Notes: generated by a model from the letters alone, not told the origin. A DNA stretch of 64,000 nucleotides from Haloferax larsenii JCM 13917 (GCF_000336955.1 NZ_AOLI01000017.1:30244-94243), one strand, 5' to 3'; counted from the stretch's first letter, positions 1 through 7,914 are shown. Translations and numbers: made by a program.

Positions 1-87
1 GATGTCCATCGACCAGCAGGTGAACCAATGATGTCCATCGACCAGCAGGTGAACCAATGATGTCCATCGACCAGCAGGTGAACCAAT
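1..87 (+). repeat. Three perfect 29-bp tandem repeats carrying SD, start codon and a 9-codon mini-ORF
   Basis: Units lie at 1-29, 30-58 and 59-87 and are identical. Each contains an SD-like AGGTGA a few bases before an ATG. Read from positions 2, 31 and 60, each unit encodes the nonapeptide MSIDQQVNQ followed by TGA. The stop overlaps the next start (TGATG between units, ATGA into the chitinase at 86). Because 29 is not a multiple of three, the reading frame shifts with every unit. The first copy begins at the window edge, so more copies may lie upstream. It is not a CRISPR because there are no spacers. Confidence 0.9.
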
Positions 88-1528
88 GACGCGGAAGCGA
101 CGGTCGATACTTCGGTCGCTCGCGGGACTGACCGGTGTCGCCGGGCTCTCGTCCGTTGGAATCCGTTCAGTCGCAGCGGCGAGCGACCCGCCGCAGTGGG
201 ACCCGGATTCGGTCTACACCGACGGCGACCGCGTCACCCACGACGCCTACATCTGGGAGGCGAAGTGGTGGACGAAAGGCGACGAACCGAGCGAGGACGC
301 GAACATGTGGAAGGGAATCGAAGCCGCCGACAACGCGGGCGACCCTCCGACTGCCGCCTTCGACGTGAGTTCCACGTTCGTCCAACCCGGCACCGAGGTC
401 AGTTGCGACGCCAGCGCTTCGACCGGCGACCTGCAACGCTACGAGTGGGACTTCGGTGACGGAACGACGAAGACCGGACTGACCGTGTCTCACGCCTACG
501 ACGACACTGGCGAGTACACGATTTCGCTGACCGTGACAGACGCCGATGGCGACACGGCCGACGCGACGACGCAACTCACGGTCGACGCCGACGGCGTCCC
601 CTCGGCGAACCCGATTCCGGACCGCATCTTCGCCCCGTTCGTCGATATGATGCTGGAAGACCAGCTTTCGCTGGCCGAAAACGTCGAGGCCGCCGGAACC
701 GAGTACTTCACCCTCGCGTTCGTCCTCGCCGACGGAGATGCCGACCCGGCGTGGGCCGGAAGCCAGAAAGTCGGCGAACCGAGCAACTGGCTCGACGTCG
801 GCACGCAACTCACCGAACTCCGAGACCAACACGGCGGCGAGGTCATCGTCTCCTTCGGCGGCCTCAACGGGACGTACCTCGCCGAGGCGATTTCGAGCGC
901 GAGCGAGTTGAAAGACGCCTACGCGACGGTCGTCGAGACGTACGACCTCACGTTCATCGACTTCGACGAGGAGTCGCTCATCAGCCGCGACGAAGAGGCG
1001 ATTCGCCGCCGCAACGAGGCGCTCGTCATGTTGCAAGAGGAGTACCCAGACCTGCGCGTCTCCTACACGCTTCCGGTGATGCCCTCGGGCTTCCCGGACC
1101 ACTCCTCGAACGACGTGCTGTTCGTCCTCGAAGACGCCGTCTCGAAGGGCGTCGAACTCGAAGCGGTCAACCTGATGGTGATGGACTACGGCGCGGACAT
1201 CGAGCCGAACGCCGAAAACGCCATCAGCGCGGCCGAGAACGTCCACGCGCAACTCGGCGACCTCTACCCGGACAAATCGGCCGCCGAACGCTGGCACATG
1301 CTCGGACTCACGCCGATGATTGGCGTCAACGACATCGGCGGGACGTTCTATCAGGAAGACGCGCAGCAGGTCCTCGACTTCGCACAGAACAACGACCTTC
1401 GGTGGCTCTCGTTTTGGGAACTCGTCCGCGACAACGGCGAGGGCGACAAACTCTACGAGAGCTCCCTCATCGAGCAGGAGCCGTTCGAGTTCTCGTCCAT
1501 CCTCAATCCGTTCACGGCCGACCAATGA
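86..1528 (+). CDS. Secreted GH18 chitinase with chitin-binding and PKD domains
   Basis: This 480-aa exported enzyme probably hydrolyses chitin outside the cell. Residues 1-32 form a Tat signal (RKRRSILRS, hydrophobic stretch, then AAAS). Residues ~36-78 resemble a CBM5/12 chitin-binding module with aromatic residues (WDPDSVY, YIWEAKWW). Residues ~88-167 are a PKD domain (YEWDFGDG). Residues ~178-475 are a GH18 barrel with VSFGG at 256-260 and the DxDxE core at D292/D294/E296. The first Asp of the extended DxxDxDxE motif is Thr here and in the next paralogue. The ATG at 86 overlaps the stop of a repeat-encoded mini-ORF. The gene's own stop overlaps another mini-ORF, so it is the upstream member of a chitinase operon. 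Confidence 0.88.
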   Translation: MTRKRRSILRSLAGLTGVAGLSSVGIRSVAAASDPPQWDPDSVYTDGDRVTHDAYIWEAKWWTKGDEPSEDANMWKGIEAADNAGDPPTAAFDVSSTFVQPGTEVSCDASASTGDLQRYEWDFGDGTTKTGLTVSHAYDDTGEYTISLTVTDADGDTADATTQLTVDADGVPSANPIPDRIFAPFVDMMLEDQLSLAENVEAAGTEYFTLAFVLADGDADPAWAGSQKVGEPSNWLDVGTQLTELRDQHGGEVIVSFGGLNGTYLAEAISSASELKDAYATVVETYDLTFIDFDEESLISRDEEAIRRRNEALVMLQEEYPDLRVSYTLPVMPSGFPDHSSNDVLFVLEDAVSKGVELEAVNLMVMDYGADIEPNAENAISAAENVHAQLGDLYPDKSAAERWHMLGLTPMIGVNDIGGTFYQEDAQQVLDFAQNNDLRWLSFWELVRDNGEGDKLYESSLIEQEPFEFSSILNPFTADQ

Positions 1529-1583
1529 CGCAGAACCACACGACTCACCCATGACACACCAACCATTCACGACCAATCTATGA
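1525..1583 (+). other. Two overlapping mini-ORFs linking the chitinase genes
   Basis: The first chitinase's TGA (1526-1528) overlaps an ATG at 1525. That ATG opens a 9-codon ORF (MTQNHTTHP) ending at 1552-1554. Its stop overlaps an ATG at 1551 opening a 10-codon ORF (MTHQPFTTNL) ending at 1581-1583, which in turn overlaps the second chitinase's ATG at 1580. All three junctions are ATGA. The layout matches the mini-ORF chain before the first chitinase although the sequence differs. I infer a termination-reinitiation relay; the peptides themselves need not be functional. Confidence 0.7.
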
Positions 1584-3007
1584 CACAGCACCGTCGAACC
1601 TACCTCAGAAACGTCTCGGCACTCGTCACGTCAGTCGCTGGCGTCGGCGCAGCATCGACGACAGTCGCGGCCGAGTCCCCGCCAAAGTGGGACGACTCCA
1701 CGCTCTACGAGGAAGGCGACCGCGTCACCCACGACGGGTACATCTGGGAAGCCGACCTCTCCTCTCGAAACGCCGAGCCGTCCGAAGGGTCGGCCTACTG
1801 GACCAAAGTCGGTCCCGCAGACGGCGGCGATGGAGGCGGCGAGACTCTCACTGCGGCGTTCACTATCGACGACGCGACGGTCACACCGGACACCTCGGTC
1901 TCCTTCGACGCGAGTGACTCCACCGGGAGCATCGACAGCTACGACTGGGACTTCGGCGACGGCGAGAGCGCGACGGGGAAGACCGTCTCGCACTCGTTCG
2001 GCTCGACCGGGTCGTACACGGTCGAACTCACCGTCACCGGTACAGACGGCGCGACCGACGCGACGAGCAAGACCGTCACCGTCGAGTCGTCCGATGGCGG
2101 CGGTGGAACACCGGCTGACGGTCTTCCGTCGAGCGTGTTCGCACCGTACGACCACGTCTCCACGAAGCCCGAAACGGCCCCGATAGACCACGCACAACAG
2201 GCCGGAACGAACTACTTCCATCTCGCGTTCGTCCTCGCTGGCCCGGACGGACAACCGGCGTGGGACGGCGACGCGAACAAACTCGTCGGCGAGTCGTCTG
2301 TCGGCGGCTACATCGACGACATCCACAACGCTGGTGGTGAGGCCATCATCGCCTTCGGTGGCGCGGCGGGGCCGTATCTCGCCGACGGGACCGACGACCC
2401 GGCGGTTCTCGCCGACCGCTTCGAGGCAGTCGTCGATGCGTACGGCGCGACCCATCTGGACATCGATGAAGAGGCGTTTGCCATGGACACGGTAAAGCGC
2501 CGGAACGAGGCACTCGCGACGCTTCAGGAACGTCGCCCCGAGGTCAGCGTCTCCTTTACGCTCCCGACATCGACGAAGGGACTGACCGCACAGGGCACAG
2601 ACGTGCTTCAGGACGCCATCGACAAGGGCGTCACCATCGACACGGTGAACATCATGACGATGAACTACGGCTGGGTCGAGCCGAGCGGCGACATCGTCAC
2701 CCAGTCGGCCAGTAACCTCCACGACGACCTCGGCGACCTCTTCCCCGACAAATCGGCCGCCGAGCGCTGGAGTATGGTCGGCATCACGCCGATGATTGGC
2801 GTGAACAACGTCGGCGGAACGTTCACCCAGTCGGACGCGGAGCAGGTCCTCGACTTCGCACAGAACAACGACGTCGGCATGCTCTCGTTTTGGTCTATCG
2901 ACCGGGACAACGGCACCGGCTCGGGTGAGGTCTCACCCGTGAAAAGCGGCATCGACCAAGAACCGTACGAGTTCTCGTCGCTCTTCGCGCCGTTCACGAG
3001 CGAGTGA
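1580..3007 (+). CDS. Secreted GH18 chitinase, second paralogue
   Basis: This 475-aa paralogue of the preceding chitinase has the same architecture. A Tat signal (HRRTYLRNVS, cleavage near TVAAES) is followed by a chitin-binding module at ~34-78, a Gly/Asp-rich linker, a PKD domain at ~90-170 (YDWDFGDG), a second Gly-rich linker, and a GH18 domain to the C terminus. The catalytic stretch reads HLDIDEEAF, keeping DxDxE. The shared C-terminal segment (DKSAAERW, TPMIGVN, VLDFAQNNDV) shows recent duplication. Translation is probably coupled to the upstream mini-ORF through ATGA. It likely acts with the first chitinase to release chito-oligomers for the ABC importer encoded downstream. Confidence 0.88.
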   Translation: MTQHRRTYLRNVSALVTSVAGVGAASTTVAAESPPKWDDSTLYEEGDRVTHDGYIWEADLSSRNAEPSEGSAYWTKVGPADGGDGGGETLTAAFTIDDATVTPDTSVSFDASDSTGSIDSYDWDFGDGESATGKTVSHSFGSTGSYTVELTVTGTDGATDATSKTVTVESSDGGGGTPADGLPSSVFAPYDHVSTKPETAPIDHAQQAGTNYFHLAFVLAGPDGQPAWDGDANKLVGESSVGGYIDDIHNAGGEAIIAFGGAAGPYLADGTDDPAVLADRFEAVVDAYGATHLDIDEEAFAMDTVKRRNEALATLQERRPEVSVSFTLPTSTKGLTAQGTDVLQDAIDKGVTIDTVNIMTMNYGWVEPSGDIVTQSASNLHDDLGDLFPDKSAAERWSMVGITPMIGVNNVGGTFTQSDAEQVLDFAQNNDVGMLSFWSIDRDNGTGSGEVSPVKSGIDQEPYEFSSLFAPFTSE

Positions 3008-3064
3008 GCGGCTCGGACAGCCACCGTACGGTTCACCCGAAGCTATTTCTTGCAACCCAATGAT

Positions 3065-3132
3065 GTGTCCGGTGATGAACGACACACCGAGCCGTCCCTG
3101 TGTCGCTGACGCCGCGTCACGACACCGGACAC
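3065..3132. promoter_or_regulatory. 10-bp inverted repeat upstream of the sugar dehydrogenase
   Basis: GTGTCCGGTG at 3065-3074 is perfectly complemented by CACCGGACAC at 3123-3132, 48 bases apart. It lies in the ~200-bp gap between the second chitinase and the dehydrogenase, after a weak TATA-like stretch (gctatttctt). It could be a regulator site or a long-range stem in the transcript. The same repeat does not recur at the other promoters of the cluster, so assignment to the IclR regulator is not supported. Confidence 0.35.
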
Positions 3133-3208
3133 GTCACAATCTGCGTGGCACGACGAACGAGACGAGACACCTCGACGCAGGTCTCCGAAATTGGGAAGTG
3201 ACAGCGTA

Positions 3209-4279
3209 ATGCGCGCCATCGCTGTCCATCGCGGCGAAGAATCGCCGCGTGTCATCGACGTTCCGACGCCAGAGCCCGACCCCGGCGAAGTGCTCGTCGA
3301 GACACTCAGAGTCGGCGTCGACGGCACCGACCACGAGGTCATCAAGGGGACACACGGCGGATTCCCGCCGGGCGACGACTACCAAATCCTCGGCCACGAG
3401 GCTATCGGCGTCGTCGTCGACCCGACCACGACGGGCTTCGATGTCGGCGACCTCGTCATGCCGACCGTGCGCCGCCCACCGAACGGGACGAACGAATACT
3501 TCGAGCGCGGTGAACCCGACATGGCTCCCGACGGGAAGTACGTCGAACGCGGTATCGTCGACGCCCACGGCTACATGTCCGAGTACTTCACGAGTCCGGC
3601 GGAGTTCCTCGTGGAGATTCCGGAGTCGCTCGCCCCACACGGCTTCCTCGTCGAACCGATGAGTAACGCGGAGAAGGCACTCGAACACGCCTACGCGACC
3701 CGGTCGGCGTTCACGTGGGAGCCAGAGTCGGCGCTCGTCCTCGGGAACGGCCCGCTCGGACTGTTGACGCTGGCGCGACTCGCCCGCGACGTGGACGACC
3801 TCTACTGTCTGGGTCGTCGGGACCGCCCGGACCCGAGCATCGACATCATCGAGAAACTCGGCGCGACCTACGTCGACTCGCGGGAGATACCGGTCCCCGA
3901 GATTCCCGCCGAGTACGGACACGTCGATATCGCCGTCGAGGCCACGGGATACGCGAAACACGCCTTCGAAGTGCTCGATGCGCTCGCGCCGAACGGCGTG
4001 GGCGCGCTGCTCGGCGTCCCCGGTGACTGGTCGTTCGAAATCGAAGGCGGTCGGCTCCACCGCGAGATGGTGCTACAGAACAAGGCGCTCGTCGGGAGCG
4101 TTAACTCTCACATCCCGCACTTCGAGGACGCCATCGAGACGGTGTCGTCGCTCCCCGACTGGTTCGTCGACGACATCGTCACAGAAATCGTTCCTGCGGA
4201 AGACCCGAGTGCCGCCTTCGAGCGAAACACCGACCAAATCAAGACTGCCGTCGAGTTCGTCTCGCCGTCGGAACGCTAA
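3209..4279 (+). CDS. Glucose 1-dehydrogenase family zinc enzyme, probable aminosugar/sugar dehydrogenase
   Basis: This 356-aa medium-chain dehydrogenase strongly resembles Haloferax mediterranei NAD(P)-dependent glucose dehydrogenase. Zinc-site residues match: D38, H63 and E64 (LGHEA), with E149 (VEPMS) in the place of that enzyme's E150. The Rossmann motif is VLGNGPLGLL and the nucleotide-specificity loop is GRRDRPDPSID. The ATG at 3209 is preferred over a TTG at 3191 because the homologue starts MKAIAVKRGE. Glucose is the known substrate of the family. Within this chitin cluster I infer that it may oxidise glucosamine or an oligomer end to an aminosugar acid, but glucose remains possible. 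It converges with the iclR-like gene 17 bp away. Confidence 0.88.
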   Translation: MRAIAVHRGEESPRVIDVPTPEPDPGEVLVETLRVGVDGTDHEVIKGTHGGFPPGDDYQILGHEAIGVVVDPTTTGFDVGDLVMPTVRRPPNGTNEYFERGEPDMAPDGKYVERGIVDAHGYMSEYFTSPAEFLVEIPESLAPHGFLVEPMSNAEKALEHAYATRSAFTWEPESALVLGNGPLGLLTLARLARDVDDLYCLGRRDRPDPSIDIIEKLGATYVDSREIPVPEIPAEYGHVDIAVEATGYAKHAFEVLDALAPNGVGALLGVPGDWSFEIEGGRLHREMVLQNKALVGSVNSHIPHFEDAIETVSSLPDWFVDDIVTEIVPAEDPSAAFERNTDQIKTAVEFVSPSER

Positions 4280-4296
4280 TCGTCGCGGCCGCGACC

Positions 4297-5040
4297 TCAG
4301 AGCGACGCTTTCGTCTGTCGAACCGTTCCCAAGAGCATGCCGGGGATGTTCTCTTCGAGCCGTTTGCTGCTCAGTCGGTCCGCGTGGCCGACGACGTACA
4401 CGGCGGCCACCTCGTCTTGATGCTCGAAGGCGACTGCCACTCCGTTTTGATTCGGGCGCTGCTCACCGCGCTCGATGGCGATGCCGCGTTCGCGGATATT
4501 TGCGAGTTCTTCGGCGAGTACGTCTGGGTCAGTTATCGTGTTGTCCGTGCGCGCGGGAAGCCCGGCAGCCTCGACGACTGCTGTGCTCTGCTCGTCAGAG
4601 AGGTGTGCGAGAATCGCCTTCCCCGGCGCGGTGCAGTGGAGGTGGTCGTCCATCTCGACCGCGTCCGACCGGTCGCTGGTCGATTGGTAGAGATTCACGC
4701 CGTACGGTCCCTGTTTGACGAACAGTCCGGCCGTCTCGTTCGTCGTCTCGGCGAGTTGGTCGATGAGCTCGTTGGCGGCGCGGTAGAGTGGCGAGCGCCC
4801 GCGGATGCGGCTTCCGAACAGGACGAACCGATACGACAGCGTGTATTCGACGCCGACCTTTCGCACGTAGCCGAGTTCCCGCAGCGTGGCGAGGTGCTTG
4901 TAGGTCGTACTCCGCGTGAATCCGAGCGTCTCGGCGAGGTCTGAGACTCGGACCGGTCCGTCACGGTTCGCCATCTCTTCGACGAGGGCGAACGTCTTTT
5001 TCGGCGCGGAGAGCGTCGGCACCTGGCTCCGGTCGGTCAT
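4297..5040 (-). CDS. IclR-family transcriptional regulator
   Basis: This 247-aa DNA-binding protein probably controls the amino-sugar cluster. The N-terminal winged helix-turn-helix (residues ~10-75) includes VSDLAETLGFTRSTTYKHL. The C-terminal IclR effector-binding domain (~80-240) includes ETAGLFVKQG, LHCTAPGKAILAHL and ERGIAIERGEQ, which are typical of the family. The start ATG at 5040 is preceded by a TATA-like TTAAACCG element. Its position between the sugar dehydrogenase and the DgoD-like gene makes it the only dedicated regulator in the cluster. Haloarchaeal IclR proteins often respond to sugar catabolites, which would fit; the ligand is unknown. Confidence 0.9.
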   Translation of the reverse strand: MTDRSQVPTLSAPKKTFALVEEMANRDGPVRVSDLAETLGFTRSTTYKHLATLRELGYVRKVGVEYTLSYRFVLFGSRIRGRSPLYRAANELIDQLAETTNETAGLFVKQGPYGVNLYQSTSDRSDAVEMDDHLHCTAPGKAILAHLSDEQSTAVVEAAGLPARTDNTITDPDVLAEELANIRERGIAIERGEQRPNQNGVAVAFEHQDEVAAVYVVGHADRLSSKRLEENIPGMLLGTVRQTKASL

Positions 5041-5061
5041 ATCCCGAAGTCGAACAAGAGC

Positions 5062-5090
5062 GGTTTAACGGTTTCGTGGCGGGGCGAAAC
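5062..5090 (-). promoter_or_regulatory. iclR-like gene promoter with adjacent inverted repeat
   Basis: Reading the minus strand, TTAAACCG (about 5062-5069) sits ~25-30 bases before the start codon at 5040 and is a plausible TATA/BRE. Directly upstream lies an inverted repeat, GTTTCG (5071-5076) and CGAAAC (5085-5090), with 8 bases between. A site at this place could mediate autoregulation or activation. This is inference from position only. Confidence 0.35.
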
Positions 5091-5110
5091 GCTGCCTCTG
5101 GCCGGGGACG

Positions 5111-6262
5111 CTACCAGTCGGTTATACTGCCGTCTTCGTTTCGCCACGTCGGGTTCTGCCACTCGACGTGGGCTTGCGAGCGCGATTCGATGGTCTCCTC
5201 GTCGATGGTGATGCCGAGTCCGGGGTCGTCGAGCGTGTCGAGGTAGCCGTCGTCGAAGTTGAAGACGTTCGGGTCTTCGAGGTAGTCGTACGCGGGCCCG
5301 AGGTCGGGCGAGTGGATGTCGAAACCGTGGTCTTGGACGACGAGGTTCGGGATGTACGTATCGACCTGTAAGGAGGCCGCGAGCGCAATCGGACCCAGCG
5401 GGCAGTTCGGGGCGACACCCACGTCGAACGCCTCGGCCATGGTCGCGAGTTTGGCCACCTCGGAGATACCTCCAGCGTGGGAGACCACCGGCTGAATCAG
5501 GTCGACAGCGCCGCCCCGAAAGAGCTCTTTGAAGTCCCACCGCGAGTAGAGCCGTTCGCCCGTCGCAATCGGCACCGGCGACTGGTTGGCGATTGCGGGG
5601 AGGTGGTCGACGTTCTCCGGGAGCACCGGTTCCTCGACGAACATGAGGTCGAGGTCAGCAAGGCGGTTGGTGAGGGTCTTCGCCATCGACTTCGAGACGC
5701 GGCCACGGAAGTCGACGCCGATATCGACCGTGTCGTCGACGGCCTCGCGGACGTTGCGAATCCGGTCGACGACGCGCTCTATCGACGCCGCCGTCTCGAT
5801 GTGTCGCGTCTGGTTCGTCGCGTCCATCTTCAGCGCCGTGTAGCCCGTGTCGACGAGGCGGTTCGCTTCTTCGACGACGTCGGCAGGGCGGTCGCCGCCG
5901 ACCCACTGGTACACCCGAATCTTGTCTCGGCTCTTGCCGCCGAGGAGTTCGTAGACGGGCGCGTCGTAGTACTTGCCCTTGATGTCCCACAGCGCCTGGT
6001 CGATGCCTGCGATGGCGCTCATGAGAATCGGGCCACCGCGGTAGAACCCGCTTCGATACAACGCCTGCCAGTGGTCTTCGATTCGAAGCGGGTCTTCGCC
6101 GACCAGGTATCCATCGAGCATCTCCGAGACGGCCGTCTTCACCGTCTTCGCCCGCCCCTCGACGATGGGTTCGCCCCAACCGACGATTCCCTCGTCGGTC
6201 TCTATCTTGAGGAACAACCAGCGCGGAGGGAGTTCGTAGAGGTCGTACCCGGTGATTTCCAT
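5111..6262 (-). CDS. DgoD-like enolase-superfamily protein lacking the dehydratase catalytic dyad
   Basis: This 383-aa protein resembles E. coli D-galactonate dehydratase (DgoD) over its whole length, for example ETDEGIVGWGEP, GFYRGGPILMSAIAGIDQAL and LSRWDF-like segments. The three metal ligands are kept: D184, E210 and E236. The residues that DgoD uses for dehydration are changed: H185 corresponds to R186 (DFRGR for DFHGR), H285 to N286 (APNCPLGP for APHCPLGP), and D258 to V259 (QPVVSHAGG for QPDLSHAGG). It is therefore probably not an ordinary galactonate or gluconate dehydratase. K145 in LKMD could be an alternative base. It is divergent from the sugar-binding protein gene and next to the IclR gene. 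The substrate is unknown; a 2-amino sugar acid is a guess from context. Confidence 0.82.
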   Translation of the reverse strand: MEITGYDLYELPPRWLFLKIETDEGIVGWGEPIVEGRAKTVKTAVSEMLDGYLVGEDPLRIEDHWQALYRSGFYRGGPILMSAIAGIDQALWDIKGKYYDAPVYELLGGKSRDKIRVYQWVGGDRPADVVEEANRLVDTGYTALKMDATNQTRHIETAASIERVVDRIRNVREAVDDTVDIGVDFRGRVSKSMAKTLTNRLADLDLMFVEEPVLPENVDHLPAIANQSPVPIATGERLYSRWDFKELFRGGAVDLIQPVVSHAGGISEVAKLATMAEAFDVGVAPNCPLGPIALAASLQVDTYIPNLVVQDHGFDIHSPDLGPAYDYLEDPNVFNFDDGYLDTLDDPGLGITIDEETIESRSQAHVEWQNPTWRNEDGSITDW

Positions 6263-6283
6263 GGTTCGGTATTTCGACCATGG
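6259..6283. promoter_or_regulatory. Candidate operator overlapping the DgoD-like gene start
   Basis: CCATGGT (6259-6265) and ACCATGG (6277-6283) form a perfect 7-bp inverted repeat with an 11-base spacer. The left arm contains the start codon of the minus-strand gene (6260-6262). A TATA-like GTTATTACAC on the minus strand (about 6284-6293) would place the transcription start within or at this site, as expected of a repressor operator. The neighbouring IclR protein is the obvious candidate ligand, but this is inferred. Confidence 0.45.
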
Positions 6284-6370
6284 TGTAATAACTTCTCGTG
6301 GTACCGCCTCGGGTCGCCCGACGGCGTCGGATATGTCGATTCTTCGTTAAACGTGGCAGACATAACAATG

Positions 6371-6380
6371 AATTATAAAT
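6371..6380 (+). promoter_or_regulatory. TATA box of the ABC binding-protein gene
   Basis: The AATTATAAAT element lies about 30 bases before the ATG at 6409. A transcription start ~25 bases downstream would give an mRNA with almost no leader, which is common in haloarchaea. No SD is seen directly before the ATG, which agrees. Confidence 0.7.
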
Positions 6381-6408
6381 AGTGTGATTTCTATAGTGGT
6401 ACTGTCTC

Positions 6409-7725
6409 ATGGAAGACACTAGCAAGCGTATCCTGTCTCGGAGGCAACTCCTCGCAGGTGCCGGCGCCGCGACGGCGACGGGCCTGACGGGTTGTCTCGG
6501 GCAGTTCACCGGCACGACCAGCCAGACTAGCGAAGATGTCACGCTCAAGGCTCGCCACTTTGCGACCAGCGGCGTCGAGAAGTTCTACGAGAAACACGCC
6601 GCAAAGTTCGAAGAAGAGACGGGCATCTCCGTCGAAATCGAGACGATGGGCTGGGGCAACGCGAAGCAAAAACAGCTCAACAGCATCACCAGTCGCGACG
6701 GTCCCGACGTCGAGGAAATCGCCTCGACGTGGATGCCCCAGCAGGTCCAATCCGACGCGTGGATGGACCTCAACGAACTCGACGTCAGTCTCGACGGCGT
6801 CTACGACCAACCGACGAACGTCGCCCAACACGACGGAATCACCGCCGGTTTCCCGTGGTTCTGGGGGCCGCGCGGCCACCTCGTCCATCAAGGAATGCTC
6901 GACGAGGCCGGAATCAGTGAACAGCCGTCTTCGTGGGACCAACTCGTCGAGCAGAGCAAGCAGTTCAAAGAGTCGTTCCCCGACAAACACCTGTTCGGAC
7001 TCCCCGGCGCGAATAACTGGGCTGTGACCCAGTATTACGCCATGTTCGTCTGGCAGGCGGGCGGCAAGCTACTCTCCGGCGACAAGTCGGAAGCGGTGTT
7101 CAACAGCGAGGAAGCCGTCGAGGCGCTCAACTTCTACAAGGACCTCGCGACGAAGCACGAGGTCGCACCGAAGGCGTCCGCCGAGTGGGACGGCCCCGCC
7201 CGCGACAGCGCCTTCATCAACAAGCGCATCGCGGGGACGTGGAGTTCGCTCAACACGGTCGACAAGGTCGTCTCCGAGGGCGACGCGACCCGCGACTCCA
7301 TGGCGGTGTACAAACCACCGGCAGGGCCGAACGGCCAGTCCGCGACGTTCTACGGGGTGAACCTCGTCGGTATCCACCCGTGGACGGACTATCCGGACGA
7401 GGCCGCAAAGTGGCTGAAGTACCTGATGAAGCCCGCCGTCAACGCCGACATCGCTTCGATGACCGGCTTCCTGCCGACGATAAAAAGCGGCTTCGACCAA
7501 GAACAGTTCTCTGGACCGCTGTACCAGACGTTCGCCGACGAGGTCCTGCCGGGCGCGAAGACGTTCCCGCAGGTCATCGGCTGGGGCGAAGTCGAAGGCA
7601 CCATCAAGAACGCCGTCACCGACGTGCTCACGAAGGGCGTCAGCGGCGACTGGAGCGAAGGCGACACCCAAGCCGCCCTCGACAAGGCAGTCCAGCAGGC
7701 GAACAACGTCCTGAGCGAAAACTGA
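6409..7725 (+). CDS. ABC transporter sugar-binding lipoprotein
   Basis: This 438-aa extracellular solute-binding protein (family 1, MalE/UgpB type) is anchored outside the membrane. The N terminus has a Tat-type signal (SRRQLLAGAG) ending in a lipobox (LTGC, Cys about residue 28). The mature part has typical family segments such as FYEKHAAKFEEETGI, ITSRDGPDVEEI, and a long C-terminal lobe ending in a helix of Gln/Asn. Two permeases follow, and the ATPase lies at 14111. By context the ligand is probably a chito-oligosaccharide or amino sugar. The start is set by the TATA box 30 bases upstream. Confidence 0.9.
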   Translation: MEDTSKRILSRRQLLAGAGAATATGLTGCLGQFTGTTSQTSEDVTLKARHFATSGVEKFYEKHAAKFEEETGISVEIETMGWGNAKQKQLNSITSRDGPDVEEIASTWMPQQVQSDAWMDLNELDVSLDGVYDQPTNVAQHDGITAGFPWFWGPRGHLVHQGMLDEAGISEQPSSWDQLVEQSKQFKESFPDKHLFGLPGANNWAVTQYYAMFVWQAGGKLLSGDKSEAVFNSEEAVEALNFYKDLATKHEVAPKASAEWDGPARDSAFINKRIAGTWSSLNTVDKVVSEGDATRDSMAVYKPPAGPNGQSATFYGVNLVGIHPWTDYPDEAAKWLKYLMKPAVNADIASMTGFLPTIKSGFDQEQFSGPLYQTFADEVLPGAKTFPQVIGWGEVEGTIKNAVTDVLTKGVSGDWSEGDTQAALDKAVQQANNVLSEN

Positions 7726-7821
7726 CCACGACACAGCGAGGACACCACGAACCACGCACTGACGCGCCAACACCAGCGAACCGCCACACGACACAGAACC
7801 AAGCCGATATCACACCACACT

Positions 7822-7890
7822 CCAACGCGTTGGTCCCCCACAGCCAGTATCAGCCACCATGAACCCTCCTACATTTGAGAACATATATAT
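7822..7890 (+). promoter_or_regulatory. Palindrome and TATA box before the permease genes
   Basis: The 189-bp gap after the binding-protein gene is C/A-rich and holds a perfect 12-bp palindrome, CCAACGCGTTGG, at 7822-7833. A clear TATA element (ACATATATAT, 7881-7890) lies ~25-30 bases before the permease ATG at 7915. The permeases therefore appear to have their own promoter in addition to read-through. The palindrome, ~50 bases upstream of the TATA box, could be an activator site. Confidence 0.5.
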
Positions 7891-7914
7891 GAACCAGTTG
7901 AGAAGTGATGACAC

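Noticed and set aside
1-87. CRISPR-like repeats because of the 29-bp unit
   Set aside because: The copies are directly adjacent with no spacers, and each unit carries an SD, start and stop, so the array belongs to translation.
167-1591. Long antisense reading frame over the first chitinase, and similar long frames opposite other genes (e.g. 30173-32464 plus strand, 26023-27540 plus strand)
   Set aside because: GC-rich haloarchaeal DNA gives long open antisense frames. Their products are Arg/Val-rich or lack known motifs, whereas the opposite frames encode clear conserved proteins.
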